Numbered from the stretch's first letter, positions 1 through 7,567 are shown. The stretch is 24,567 bases of DNA from an archaeon (GCA_024653905.1 JANLGZ010000091.1:1-24567), one strand, 5' to 3'. The notes: a model not told the origin generated them from the sequence alone. Translations and numbers: made by a program.

Positions 1-781
1 CTCCGTCTCTTCCTTCTTTTGTATAAGCTCCTTCAATAAAAACTTTATCCCCTTCAGAGTAATTTTCAACCTCATCGCATAGTTCATTCCATGCAGTTGC
101 CCTGAGTTCATTAACCCCTTCGCCGATTATAAAATTCATTACTTTTCCCTTTCCCTTTTCGGTTTCAAATTCTTTTGCAGGAAAAACTCTTTTGATTTCA
201 ATTTTAACATTAACATCATTCATGTTCGAATCAAGGTCTGTTATGCTCATAATATTTTTTTCAATTTCAGGAAGCTTTACATTTTCATCTTTTGCAAAAG
301 AACTATTATAATTCAAATTCAATTGTAAAATATTATTGTAACTAGTTACTGCGCAATTGCTAATTTTTAATGCAGTTCCTTTTTGAATTCCCATTTCTGA
401 AAATTTATCAACATCTTTGTTCCAGAGAGTAGCTCTTATCTCGCCTGTATCATCCAAAAGAATTAAACTTTGCAGTTTTCCCTGCCTGCCGTTTTTATCA
501 AAACTTTTTGGAGCGTATGCTTGCTTCAGTCTTGCAATTACATCAATATTATTCATTCCTTCTTTTAGAGAACTGATTTTTATTGCTTCGGTTGGTTCGC
601 TGTTCAAACTAACTCCGAGTTCTTTAGCAATCATAAACGCAGCTCCAGAATCAGTAAGCAAACCAGAGAATTTCTCTTTCTTCTGATCTATTAGTGCTTT
701 AACATCAGCATTACTTCTACCGCTTGAAGTTGCTATCATTTCAACTATTTTTTCTGGTTCCGCTGTGCTATCCATACCCAT
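1..781 (-). CDS. Replication factor A / RPA-like ssDNA-binding protein (3' end outside window)
   Basis: Likely a single-stranded DNA-binding protein of the archaeal RPA family, acting in replication, repair and recombination. My own translation of the minus strand gives an open frame of 260 codons that runs off the left edge. An N-terminal helical segment (about residues 1-75) contains NADVKALIDQKKEKFSGLL and AAFMIAKELGV, typical of archaeal RPA. An OB-fold follows at about 80-175 (LILLDDTGEIRATLWN, then KISNCAVTSY). A second OB-fold begins at about 190 and reaches the edge (FIIGEGVNELRATAWNEL, then SEGDKVFIEGAYTKEGR). Two in-frame ATGs, at 781 and 775, are both possible starts; the shared TATA-like element at 799-811 suits a leaderless message from either. 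The gene is divergent from the MBL gene. The family call is firm; the full length and any zinc finger lie outside the window. Confidence 0.88.
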   Translation of the reverse strand, partial: MGMDSTAEPEKIVEMIATSSGRSNADVKALIDQKKEKFSGLLTDSGAAFMIAKELGVSLNSEPTEAIKISSLKEGMNNIDVIARLKQAYAPKSFDKNGRQGKLQSLILLDDTGEIRATLWNKDVDKFSEMGIQKGTALKISNCAVTSYNNILQLNLNYNSSFAKDENVKLPEIEKNIMSITDLDSNMNDVNVKIEIKRVFPAKEFETEKGKGKVMNFIIGEGVNELRATAWNELCDEVENYSEGDKVFIEGAYTKEGRDG

Positions 782-798
782 CCTAAAAGTCAAGTGCT

Positions 799-811
799 TA
801 AAGAATAAATA
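799..811. promoter_or_regulatory. Shared AT-rich core promoter between RPA and MBL genes
   Basis: The 53-bp gap between divergent start codons holds one clear TATA-like stretch, TTAAAGAATAAATA. It lies about 25-28 bp from the ATG at 835 on the plus strand and from 781/775 on the minus strand. That is the archaeal TATA-to-start distance for leaderless transcripts in both directions. Inferred from spacing only. Confidence 0.5.
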
Positions 812-834
812 GCTTGCTATCAGAAAAGTTATTA

Positions 835-1482
835 ATGTTCGAAAAAATCATGCAAAATCTTTACATTCTTCCGTCTCTTGGGGCCAGCAGTAACATTTTT
901 CTCATAAAATCTAAGGAAAATGCCCTGATTGATACAGGTCTTGAAGCCGATTCAAAAAGACTTGAACAGGCTCTTGAAAAAGAAGGTATTGCTCCAAAAG
1001 ATATTTCTTTAATTTTGCACACTCATGGTCATGCTGATCACATAGGGGGCAGTATTCTGTTTCCTAGCGCAGAAAAATGGATGTCGAAGTTTGATGGTGC
1101 TTTGGTAAATGAAAAAGACGATTCTTTTGTTCTTGCTTCGTGGTTTAACCAAACGCATTATCCAAAAATAAAAAACTTTTACAAAAAAAACCAGATTTTT
1201 GAATTTGATAATTTTTCTTTAAAAGTAATCGAAACCCCTGGCCATACTCATGGAAGCGTTTCTTTTTATGATGAAAAAAACAAAATTCTTTTTTCAGGTG
1301 ATACTTTGTTCAAAGGAACAATAGGTCGTTATGACCTTAAGTTTTCCGACAAGCAAGAGTTATCTCAAAGCATAAAAAAAATTTCAGATTTAAAATTTGA
1401 TTTTTTATTTCCAGGGCATGGAGCTATTCTTTTAAAAAACCAGAAAGAGAATATCAATGCGGTATTTAGGTTGCTTGAATAA
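835..1482 (+). CDS. MBL-fold metallo-hydrolase (glyoxalase II-like)
   Basis: A soluble metallo-beta-lactamase fold hydrolase of 215 aa, compact like small glyoxalase II-type thioesterases. The zinc motif HTHGHADH is at residues 62-69 (His64, His66, Asp68, His69). The remaining expected ligands are His137 in TPGHTHG, Asp156 in FSGDT and His195 in PGHG, so the binuclear site looks complete. An in-frame TTG at 814 could extend the protein by seven residues. I prefer the ATG at 835 because it lies the expected distance from the TATA element at 799-811. The substrate cannot be told from sequence; hydroxyacylglutathione hydrolase, another thioesterase or a lactonase are all possible. The gene precedes GGGP synthase on the same strand, which appears to have its own promoter. 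Confidence 0.88.
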   Translation: MFEKIMQNLYILPSLGASSNIFLIKSKENALIDTGLEADSKRLEQALEKEGIAPKDISLILHTHGHADHIGGSILFPSAEKWMSKFDGALVNEKDDSFVLASWFNQTHYPKIKNFYKKNQIFEFDNFSLKVIETPGHTHGSVSFYDEKNKILFSGDTLFKGTIGRYDLKFSDKQELSQSIKKISDLKFDFLFPGHGAILLKNQKENINAVFRLLE

Positions 1483-1518
1483 TTACTCTCCTTAAAAAGC
1501 TTTCCGAGCTGGATTACA

Positions 1519-1528
1519 TTTTTATATG
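1519..1528 (+). promoter_or_regulatory. TATA box for GGGP synthase gene
   Basis: TTTTTATATG is centred about 33 bp before the ATG at 1558, predicting a transcript that starts within a few bases of the start codon. A second AT-rich stretch (CCTTAAAAAGC at about 1490) lies further upstream and is less well placed. Confidence 0.5.
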
Positions 1529-1557
1529 GTTTAGAAGTTACATTATTAGTTGATTTT

Positions 1558-2337
1558 ATGAATGATGGTAAGATTTACAAGCAGATATTAAAAAGAATCC
1601 AGGAAAAAGGCGGTCTAGCCTTTACAGTAATAGATCCTCCTAATCAGGAGCCTGTAACTTCAGGAAAACTAGCAAAAGTAGCTGAGGAAGCAGGAATAGA
1701 TGCTATTGCGGTTGGGGGTTCTGTTGGTGCACAAGGGGAACTTTTAGATAATACTATTTTACAAATTAAAGAAAATTGTTCTTTGCCTGTTATTTTATTC
1801 CCTGGAAATATTGCATCAATTAGCAAGCACGCTGATGCAATTTATTTCATGTCGATGCTTAATTCTTTAGACCCTTATTACATTACAGGGGCCCAGATAG
1901 CTTCCTCTTATCCTCTTAAAAAAACAGGTTTGGAAATAATTCCTACTTCTTATATTATTGTCGAGCCCGGAAGAGCAGTGGGCTGGGTTGGAAGAGCACA
2001 ACCAATCCCAAGAGAGTTGCCTTATTTAGCTGGCATAACTGCCCTTGCTGGTGAATATATGGGTTCAAGATTAGCTATTTTAGAATCTGGCGGGGGGGCT
2101 GATACACCTGCTCCAAAAGAAATGATTGCTTACACAAAAAAACTAATAGATATTCCTCTCTTAATTGCTGGCGGAGTAAAAAATGACAAGTATGCTTATG
2201 AGTGCATAAAAGCAGGGGCTGATATTATTCATGTCGGCACAGCTGTTGAAAATACCTCTACTGATTTTTCAAAAGCAAAAGATTTAATGAAAAAACTAGC
2301 AATCGCTGTCTCAAAAGCAGGGAAAGAAAAACAATAA
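1558..2337 (+). CDS. Geranylgeranylglyceryl phosphate (GGGP) synthase family protein
   Basis: Prenyltransferase that joins geranylgeranyl diphosphate to sn-glycerol-1-phosphate, forming the first ether bond of archaeal membrane lipids. The 259-aa TIM-barrel protein shows family hallmarks in order: FTVIDPPNQ (22-30), AVGGSVGAQG (51-60), ILFPGN (79-84), IIPTSYIIVEPGRAVGWVG (127-145), YMGSRLAILESGGGA (167-181, the substrate-binding YLExGSGA region), LIAGGVKN (202-209) and HVGTAVE (225-231). Glycines of the phosphate-binding loops are in place. It indicates that this organism makes at least part of its own lipid, which not all reduced archaea do. Its stop codon directly abuts the stop codon of the convergent SDR gene. 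Chain-length specificity (GGPP versus heptaprenyl) cannot be read with certainty. Confidence 0.93.
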   Translation: MNDGKIYKQILKRIQEKGGLAFTVIDPPNQEPVTSGKLAKVAEEAGIDAIAVGGSVGAQGELLDNTILQIKENCSLPVILFPGNIASISKHADAIYFMSMLNSLDPYYITGAQIASSYPLKKTGLEIIPTSYIIVEPGRAVGWVGRAQPIPRELPYLAGITALAGEYMGSRLAILESGGGADTPAPKEMIAYTKKLIDIPLLIAGGVKNDKYAYECIKAGADIIHVGTAVENTSTDFSKAKDLMKKLAIAVSKAGKEKQ

Positions 2338-3210
2338 TTACTTCATTAATTTTCTTAAAGATTCTTTAGTTGAAAATTTAAACTCAAAACCAAGAGATTT
2401 TATCTTCTTGTTTGAATAATGTCTGTCTCGTATCATTCTTTTCAGATAATCCAAATCCAATAAAGGGACAATTTTCAAATAGCCATTAATGAATGCAATA
2501 ATTTTTCCCAAAAAAACAGGGACTCTTTTCAAAGGTTTTTTCATTCCACTTTCCTTTCTTATAAATTCTGCAAGCTCTTTCAGAGTCATTGCTTCATCAT
2601 CGCAAAGCATAAAAGTTTCCTCAAAACAATCCTCGTTTTTAATAGAAAACAAAATTGCATTCACAACATTTTCCAAAGAAACAAGTTGCCAGTGATTAGA
2701 ACCATCCCCGATAAGCGGAAAATCCTTTTTTATAATTTTAATTATTTTACTCCAATAATTGCTTTTCCCGACTATAATAGCAGGCCTGAAAATTGTTACG
2801 GGAAATATTTCCTGATAAGAAAGAACCATTTGTTCTGCTTCCCACTTGCTTTTTTCATACCTTGTTTCAGGATTAGGTGTAGTTTCCTCGTTTTTTAATC
2901 CTGCTGATTTTCCAAAAACAGCAACACTACTCAGAAAAATAAATTGCCTTACTCTGTTTTCCGATGCTGCTTCCAGAACATTTTCTGTTCCTTTAACATT
3001 AACCTCAAACAAGTCTTTTGCATGCTCATCGAGTTTTGCAGCACAATGCACAATAATATTCGCGCCCTTTAAAGATTTCTTAACCTGTTCAATATTAGTA
3101 ACATCACAATTCGTGTGATTACACTCAATAACCTCAAATTTCTTTTCTTTCAGTTTTTTAATAAGGGCCTTTCCAACCAAACCATTGCTTCCAGTTACTC
3201 CGATTTTCAT
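2338..3210 (-). CDS. NAD(P)-dependent epimerase/dehydratase (extended SDR)
   Basis: Extended short-chain dehydrogenase/reductase of 290 aa, probably acting on a nucleotide sugar or related substrate. The N-terminal Rossmann motif TGSNGLVG (residues 6-13) fits TGxxGxxG. A conserved aspartate/asparagine region and VHCAAKLDE follow, then FLSSVAVFG with the catalytic serine region, and YEKSKWEAE, which supplies the YxxxK pair. FRPAIIVG is also typical. The start ATG overlaps the RibD stop by 4 bp (ATGA), so it is the last gene of the SRP54 - peptidase - RibD - SDR string and probably translationally coupled. The precise substrate is unknown; members of this family include UDP-sugar epimerases, dTDP-sugar reductases and NDUFA9-like proteins. 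Confidence 0.85.
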   Translation of the reverse strand: MKIGVTGSNGLVGKALIKKLKEKKFEVIECNHTNCDVTNIEQVKKSLKGANIIVHCAAKLDEHAKDLFEVNVKGTENVLEAASENRVRQFIFLSSVAVFGKSAGLKNEETTPNPETRYEKSKWEAEQMVLSYQEIFPVTIFRPAIIVGKSNYWSKIIKIIKKDFPLIGDGSNHWQLVSLENVVNAILFSIKNEDCFEETFMLCDDEAMTLKELAEFIRKESGMKKPLKRVPVFLGKIIAFINGYLKIVPLLDLDYLKRMIRDRHYSNKKIKSLGFEFKFSTKESLRKLMK

Positions 3211-4250
3211 TTTGAATTCCTCATTACCAATAATAAATCTTTTCCTATTTTTTTCTTTTCCAAAAGTTTCACTTTCAGATTCTTTTTGAGTTTAAATGCT
3301 TTTAACCCTTGTTTAATTTCTGTGTCAGCAACAATAAAAATCAACCTGCTGAACATTCTTTTTTCCAGCAACTCCGAAGCGAGTGTATTTCCAGGTTCAA
3401 CCAAAACTTTTTTGATTCCGAAAGAATAAAGCTTTTCAAAAACCTCATTTAAATCAACACCTTGCTTCGAGTCATTTACAGTAACTACCTTTACTCCTTT
3501 TGCAAGCAATTTTTTAACTTTGGTTCCGACTGCTTTTTTTGTGCAAAAAATAATTGTATTCCCTTTTTCAGAAAATATTTTAGAATTCAAAGGAATTCTT
3601 GCTTTTGAATCAAGAACAACCCTCACAGGATTTTTCCCTTTTTTTACACTTAATTTTGGATTATCCTTCAAAACAGTATTAATGCCAACAAGCACTGCAT
3701 CATTTTCTTTTCTTAATTTCTGAACAAATTCAAAAGATTGTTTCCCTGAAATTTTCTTTTTCTTTCCATTTCCAAATGAAATAAATCCATCTTTGGTCAT
3801 TGCGATTTTGATTGTTATTGCAGGTTTTTTCTCCAAACCATAATTGGTTATGTAGAAGTTATTTAGTTTTTTAGCTTCTTTTTCATTTGTAATTTTCACA
3901 ATAATTCCGTGTTTTCTTAGTTCTTTTGCTCCGTTTCCTGATTCTTTATTAGGGTCACGTGATGCAATAAAAACACGCTTAATTCCTGCTTTGATAATCG
4001 CTTTTGTGCAAGGGGGTTGCTTTCCATAGTGGTTACAAGGCTCAAGTGTCACAAAAAGATCTGCTCCTTTGGCTTTAATGCCTGCTTTTTCCAATGCACC
4101 AGATTCCGCATGCTTATCGCCAAATCGCTTATGAAACCCCTTTCCTACTATTTTTCCTTCCTTAACAACAATTGCCCCAACCATGGGATTCGGCCATGCG
4201 TCCTTTCCTTTCTTAGCAAGTTTAATGGCTTCTTGCATGAAATTTTTCAT
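3207..4250 (-). CDS. ribD: Bifunctional RibD: pyrimidine deaminase / reductase of riboflavin synthesis
   Basis: Two-domain enzyme of flavin biosynthesis, 347 aa, close to bacterial RibD. The N-terminal cytidine-deaminase-like domain carries the zinc site HAE (47-49) and PCNHYGKQPPC (71-81, with Cys72 and Cys81). The C-terminal reductase domain (about 145-347) has IAMTKDGFIS, NDAVLVGINTVLKDNPKLSV and PVRVVLDSKARIP, matching the RibD reductase pattern. The usual LVEGG loop reads VLVEPG here, so one glycine is replaced by proline. Archaea generally use a stand-alone reductase acting before deamination; a fused deaminase-reductase is the bacterial layout and suggests acquisition from bacteria. 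No other riboflavin gene is in the window. It overlaps the SDR gene by 4 bp and the peptidase gene by 1 bp (TAATG). Confidence 0.92.
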   Translation of the reverse strand: MKNFMQEAIKLAKKGKDAWPNPMVGAIVVKEGKIVGKGFHKRFGDKHAESGALEKAGIKAKGADLFVTLEPCNHYGKQPPCTKAIIKAGIKRVFIASRDPNKESGNGAKELRKHGIIVKITNEKEAKKLNNFYITNYGLEKKPAITIKIAMTKDGFISFGNGKKKKISGKQSFEFVQKLRKENDAVLVGINTVLKDNPKLSVKKGKNPVRVVLDSKARIPLNSKIFSEKGNTIIFCTKKAVGTKVKKLLAKGVKVVTVNDSKQGVDLNEVFEKLYSFGIKKVLVEPGNTLASELLEKRMFSRLIFIVADTEIKQGLKAFKLKKNLKVKLLEKKKIGKDLLLVMRNSK

Positions 4251-5068
4251 TAAAATCCCCCGGTTAATAAAATTCCCATTTCAGGAAAAACAAACACTAT
4301 TAAAACTCCTAAAAAAATAAAAATCCCAAACCTTGGAAGATCCCTATAAACAAAAATTTCCTTAATTCCTTTTTTTTCAAGTTCTTTTTTTTCTTTTTCC
4401 CCAAAAACTCCTTTGAACCCTTTCCCGAATTTTTTAATTTCCTTTTCGCTCATAAACTCAAATGCAATTATTTCATCTTCTTCAATGTCTTTTAGTTTTA
4501 TTTTTTTAAGAAAAAATTCTTTCCTTATCCCTTTTTCAAACGCAATAAAAAGAACCCCAAAACTTAGAGGCAATCCAAACATTAGGAGATAATTAATAGT
4601 AACAAATCCTGTTTTTGAAAGTATGAAAAAATAAACTATTAGAACTCCCAAAAAACCAAGTGCTCTTATAATTCCTTTTTTATTATATTGAAAATCAATT
4701 CCTTTTCTGAAATATTTTATCATATAATATACAGATAAAAAAATTATCGAAGTTAAAGCAGACAAAAGTACAGCTTGAATAATGAAAACGCTTTCATTGA
4801 AGAACGGCAATGCAAGTGCAATTCCTGTGTAAAGTTTTACATCCCCCCCTCCAATTTTACCTGTGTAATAAAGAGCATAACCAATTCCAAAAACAAGTAT
4901 TCCCAAACCTATTCCGCTAAATTCCTGTTCAAGAATATTCATTGCCAATCCAAAAATAATTAATGGGATAGTTATCCAGTCGTAAATATATCCTGTTTTA
5001 AAATCAACATAAGCCCCGACTCCTGAAGCAAGCAGTATTGCTATTTGTCTGAGTAAAATAAGTTCCAT
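4250..5068 (-). CDS. A24-family prepilin / preflagellin peptidase
   Basis: Membrane aspartyl protease that cleaves class III (type IV pilin-like) signal peptides. Of 272 residues, most lie in hydrophobic segments: 3-18, 34-45, 53-69, about 89-115, 134-150, 155-172, and a C-terminal helix at about 247-264. The two catalytic aspartates are visible: Asp22 in AYVDFKTGYIYDW and Asp76 in KIGGGDVKLY (the GxGD motif). A charged cytoplasmic stretch, about 178-240, contains several FGKGFKG/EKEKKELEKKG segments and is longer than in minimal FlaK/PibD enzymes. The protein could be an EppA-, FlaK- or PibD-type enzyme; I cannot separate these. A plausible substrate in this window is the class III protein at 12075-13148. 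It lies 5 bp after SRP54, so both membrane-targeting functions share an operon. Confidence 0.88.
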   Translation of the reverse strand: MELILLRQIAILLASGVGAYVDFKTGYIYDWITIPLIIFGLAMNILEQEFSGIGLGILVFGIGYALYYTGKIGGGDVKLYTGIALALPFFNESVFIIQAVLLSALTSIIFLSVYYMIKYFRKGIDFQYNKKGIIRALGFLGVLIVYFFILSKTGFVTINYLLMFGLPLSFGVLFIAFEKGIRKEFFLKKIKLKDIEEDEIIAFEFMSEKEIKKFGKGFKGVFGEKEKKELEKKGIKEIFVYRDLPRFGIFIFLGVLIVFVFPEMGILLTGGF

Positions 5069-5073
5069 GGTAA

Positions 5074-6420
5074 TCAGCGAAGCTTGAATTTTTTCTTTTT
5101 AGCAAACATGTTCTGTAATTTTTTCATATTCATTCCTTTTCCATCTTCAAGCTTTTTAGCATCAATATTACTGAACTGCCTGAAAACTTTTTTCATTTTC
5201 TTAAAACTTTTAATTAATTCCCTTACATCTTCCTGTGTAACACCTGAACCTTTTGCTATTCTTGCAATTCTGCTTTTGTTCATTACATCTGGGTTTGTTT
5301 TTTCTATTTTAGTCATTGAATCAATCATATATCCGAACTTGCTGAGTTTTTGTTCTCCAACTTCTGCCATTTCTTTAGGGAGCTGTTGACTCATTCCCAT
5401 CATATCAAGTACTTTTCCCATTGGCCCCATTTTTCTTGCTGCTTTCATTTGCTGATAAAAAGTTTCTAAAGTAAATTCTCCTTTCAAAAGTTCTTCTGGA
5501 TTTAATTGTTCCTCTTCCTGAACTTCCTTTGCTTTCTCAAGTAAAGATTGTAAATCGCCATATCCCATTATTCTGCTTAAATATCTTGTTGCGTCAAATT
5601 CTTCCAAATCTTCTGGCTTTTCTCCAGTACCAATAAAATAAACACTTGAATTTGTTGAATGGCATGCAGCTAATGCCCCTCCTCCTTTTGCTGAACCATC
5701 CATTTTTGTAATTATAATTCCATTAACCCCAACACTTTTGTGAAATGCTTCTGCTTGTTTCTTTGCAACTTGTCCAACATCAGAACCAACCACTAACCAT
5801 TTTTCTTTTGCCTTGAAAACATTTTCAATTTGCTTGATTTCTTTTGTAAGTTCTTCATCTAATGCACTTCTTCCTGCTGAATCACAAATAATCAAATCAT
5901 GTTCCTTGAATTCTTTTAATCCTTGTTCAATTATTTTTACTGCATTTTTTTCTTTTTCATTTCCATAAAAATCTGCTTTAACTTTTTCTGCAATAGTTTG
6001 TAATTGTTTAAACGCAGCCGGCCTGAAAACATCTGCTGCAATAACCCCGACTTTTAATCCTCTTTTAATATACCATTTTGCAATTTTTCCTGCCGTTGTT
6101 GTTTTTCCTGAACCAAACAATCCAACAAGTAAAATTTTTTCAGGTTTTTCTGGGGGCTTTGCATGACCTCCTAAAATTTCAGCAAGATTATCATGAGTAG
6201 CTTTAATCACATGCTCTTTTCTGCTAATTCCTTTTGGCAAATCTTGAAATGCAGCTTCTTCAATCTGCTTGCTTAATTTCAGAACAAGCCCTATTTCCAT
6301 ATCTGAACTAATAAGTGCTCTTTGTAGTTCTTTCACTGCTTCTTTTACAGTTGCTTTATCAATTTCTGAACTATTCCTCAGTTTTTCCACTGCTTTTCTC
6401 AAGTTTTCTCCAAGGCCCAT
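5074..6420 (-). CDS. srp54: Signal recognition particle protein SRP54
   Basis: GTPase of the signal recognition particle, which binds SRP RNA and nascent hydrophobic signal sequences and docks with FtsY. The 448-aa protein has an N domain (about 1-85), a G domain and a methionine-rich M domain (about 295-440). The P-loop GLFGSGKTTT is near residue 101; GVIAADVFRPAAFKQL, DSAGR, TKMDGSAKGGG and FIGTGEKPEDLEEF follow in order. The M domain shows MGPMGKVLDMMGM and SRIARIAKGSGV, the latter contacting SRP RNA. An in-frame GTG at 6429 would add three residues; I chose the ATG at 6420 because the resulting MGLGENLRKA matches the usual N terminus. It is the first gene of a tight four-gene operon. Confidence 0.97.
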   Translation of the reverse strand: MGLGENLRKAVEKLRNSSEIDKATVKEAVKELQRALISSDMEIGLVLKLSKQIEEAAFQDLPKGISRKEHVIKATHDNLAEILGGHAKPPEKPEKILLVGLFGSGKTTTAGKIAKWYIKRGLKVGVIAADVFRPAAFKQLQTIAEKVKADFYGNEKEKNAVKIIEQGLKEFKEHDLIICDSAGRSALDEELTKEIKQIENVFKAKEKWLVVGSDVGQVAKKQAEAFHKSVGVNGIIITKMDGSAKGGGALAACHSTNSSVYFIGTGEKPEDLEEFDATRYLSRIMGYGDLQSLLEKAKEVQEEEQLNPEELLKGEFTLETFYQQMKAARKMGPMGKVLDMMGMSQQLPKEMAEVGEQKLSKFGYMIDSMTKIEKTNPDVMNKSRIARIAKGSGVTQEDVRELIKSFKKMKKVFRQFSNIDAKKLEDGKGMNMKKLQNMFAKKKKFKLR

Positions 6421-6445
6421 AGTTATCACTAAAATATAGTAGATT

Positions 6446-6457
6446 GTATTATAAAAA
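6446..6457 (-). promoter_or_regulatory. TATA box for SRP54 operon
   Basis: On the minus strand TTTTTATAATAC lies about 30 bp before the ATG at 6420, giving a predicted leaderless or nearly leaderless operon transcript. Confidence 0.5.
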
Positions 6458-6494
6458 AAGAATTAAATAGAAGGGAAAAACCCTCCGTTTGTTA

Positions 6495-6704
6495 TTAAGC
6501 CTTTGCTACTTCTTGAATTACTTTCTTTACTTCAGTTCCTTCTGGTACTTCTTTCTTTTTGGTTCTGAAATTAGCATATGGTCTGTATTTTGTTTTAGTC
6601 CATGCTTCAGGCTGTTTTTTTCTCATTTTGAACTCTTGTGCGAGTAGTTCCATTCTGAACTCTTCGTTAGATTCCATTCCTAATAGGTCGTTTAAAGATG
6701 TCAT
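6495..6704 (-). CDS. Small conserved-looking hypothetical protein, 69 aa
   Basis: I do not recognise this gene. It encodes a soluble, charged 69-aa protein with an acidic/hydrophobic N-terminal third (SLNDLLGMESNEEFRMELLAQEF) and a basic middle (KMRKKQPEAWTKTKYRPYANFRTKKK), ending in a short helix-like VKKVIQEVAKA. There is no signal peptide or membrane segment. It starts 6 bp after the stop of the TRAM gene, and a GGAGG Shine-Dalgarno sequence inside the end of that gene (6716-6720 on the minus strand) precedes its ATG by 11 nt, so it is probably co-expressed with the TRAM protein. The aromatic-plus-basic middle could bind RNA or the ribosome, but this is a guess from composition and neighbourhood. 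Confidence 0.7.
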   Translation of the reverse strand: MTSLNDLLGMESNEEFRMELLAQEFKMRKKQPEAWTKTKYRPYANFRTKKKEVPEGTEVKKVIQEVAKA

Positions 6705-6710
6705 TGTGAA

Positions 6711-7073
6711 TCATTCCTCCTTTTTTTCTTCTTCATCAGAATCTTCTTCAGGATCATCCTCGGTCTCTTCCTCGGTGTCCTCTTCAGTTTCTTCTGCTTC
6801 TTCAGTCTCTGTTGCTTCTTCATCTGTTTGTGCTTCTGTCTCACCATCAGCAGCATCAGAATCTCCAATAACTTCCCCGAAGCTTACTTTGCCTCTTACA
6901 GCATTAATCTTTACTTTTACTTTATCTCCTTTCTGCACGTTAGGCACTATAATCACATAGTTGTTAACTCTAGCAATTCCGTCGCCTTTTTCACCAATTC
7001 CTTCGATTTCAACATCGTAGATGTCGCCTTCTTTTACTGGAATTGCGCCAAATTTTCCTCTTTTGCCATTCAT
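6711..7073 (-). CDS. TRAM-domain protein with acidic C-terminal tail
   Basis: Small RNA-binding protein. A single TRAM domain spans about residues 12-70: VKEGDIYDVEIEGIGEKGDG, IARVNNYVIIVPNVQKGD and VKVKINAVRGKVSFGEVIG, the classic five-stranded OB-like pattern with the GxGxGIA turn. Stand-alone TRAM proteins are common in euryarchaea and some DPANN, where members have been described as RNA chaperones. Here the domain is followed by roughly 50 residues that are almost entirely Glu, Asp, Thr and Ser, ending EEEKKEE. Such a tail is not part of the family core and would make the protein strongly acidic. It is transcribed ahead of the 69-aa gene. The predicted promoter at 7204-7213 leaves an unusually long leader. 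Confidence 0.88.
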   Translation of the reverse strand: MNGKRGKFGAIPVKEGDIYDVEIEGIGEKGDGIARVNNYVIIVPNVQKGDKVKVKINAVRGKVSFGEVIGDSDAADGETEAQTDEEATETEEAEETEEDTEEETEDDPEEDSDEEEKKEE

Positions 7074-7179
7074 TTAATTTCCCCCATGTACTTATTTTTC
7101 AAATAACGTGCGGACGTCAATCAAAAACCTGCCTAATGAATTATCACTCATAGAATAAGGTTATTTGTTGAAATCCAAT

Positions 7180-7193
7180 CCTATATTAATAGG
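7180..7193. repeat. 14-bp inverted repeat at predicted TSS of TRAM gene
   Basis: CCTAT-ATTA-ATAGG, a 5-bp stem with a 4-nt loop, sits 20-30 bp downstream of the TRAM TATA box, where transcription should begin. It could be an operator or a 5'-terminal hairpin, or chance in AT-rich DNA. Confidence 0.4.
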
Positions 7194-7203
7194 TGCTTTT
7201 CAA

Positions 7204-7213
7204 CTATTTAAAG
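7204..7213 (-). promoter_or_regulatory. TATA box for TRAM operon
   Basis: On the minus strand CTTTAAATAG is preceded by a plausible BRE. The predicted start near 7183 leaves a leader of about 110 nt before the ATG at 7073, much longer than for most genes here. The leader also holds a TTATTT-TTC-AAATAA inverted repeat at 7092-7106 and a G-run (7081-7085) about 7 nt before the ATG. Confidence 0.45.
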
Positions 7214-7245
7214 TAAACCCTTTTTGCCAGAATCAGGCCACAATG

Positions 7246-7533
7246 TTATTTTAGCACTTCAAGTGTTCCTTGTTTGCCTGTGCCAAGTTGTATTTGGCCT
7301 CTGAATTCTGAGCACCAACCATTAGAAATCTTGATTTTATCTCCTTCTTCGACCTGATCTGTCTGCTCATTCCATAGGCTAAGGCTTACTTCACCGGTTT
7401 CATCCTTTCCTGCACAGTTACATACAGTTCCGGCTCCTTTTTCATTAACCCATTTCCTGGTTTCACCTTTTGAGGTTATTTCAAGTTCTATTTCTGGTAC
7501 TGCTGCTCTTGCTTTTAGTTCTTTAACTTTCAT
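7246..7533 (-). CDS. Single OB-fold ssDNA-binding protein
   Basis: Compact 95-aa nucleic-acid-binding protein with one OB-fold, resembling the small archaeal SSB / SOSS-B (hSSB1) type. The pattern is IELEITSKGETRKWVNEKGAGTV (strands 1-2), ETGEVSLSLWNEQTDQVEEGDKIKISNGW (strands 3-4; the SLWN aromatic is typical) and FRGQIQLGTGKQGTLEVL (strand 5). It lacks the acidic or glycine-rich tail of some SSBs. It is separate from the larger RPA at 1-781, so the cell seems to have two OB-fold ssDNA-binding proteins. A TATA box at 7568-7575 supports independent transcription, although it lies just after FtsY. An RNA-binding role cannot be excluded. Confidence 0.82.
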   Translation of the reverse strand: MKVKELKARAAVPEIELEITSKGETRKWVNEKGAGTVCNCAGKDETGEVSLSLWNEQTDQVEEGDKIKISNGWCSEFRGQIQLGTGKQGTLEVLK

Positions 7534-7567
7534 AAAAAAATCACTTAGATTATTGAAATTCTAAATC

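Noticed and set aside
417..686. A plus-strand 89-aa ORF
   Set aside because: It lies antisense to the RPA coding frame, which is supported by OB-fold motifs, and it has no promoter or recognisable family.
6420..6429. GTG start adding MIT to SRP54
   Set aside because: ATG at 6420 gives the usual N terminus and suits the TATA distance equally well; the GTG remains possible.
6559..6960. A serine-rich 133-aa plus-strand ORF
   Set aside because: It is the complement of the acidic tail of the TRAM gene; the Ser runs come from reversed Glu/Asp codons.
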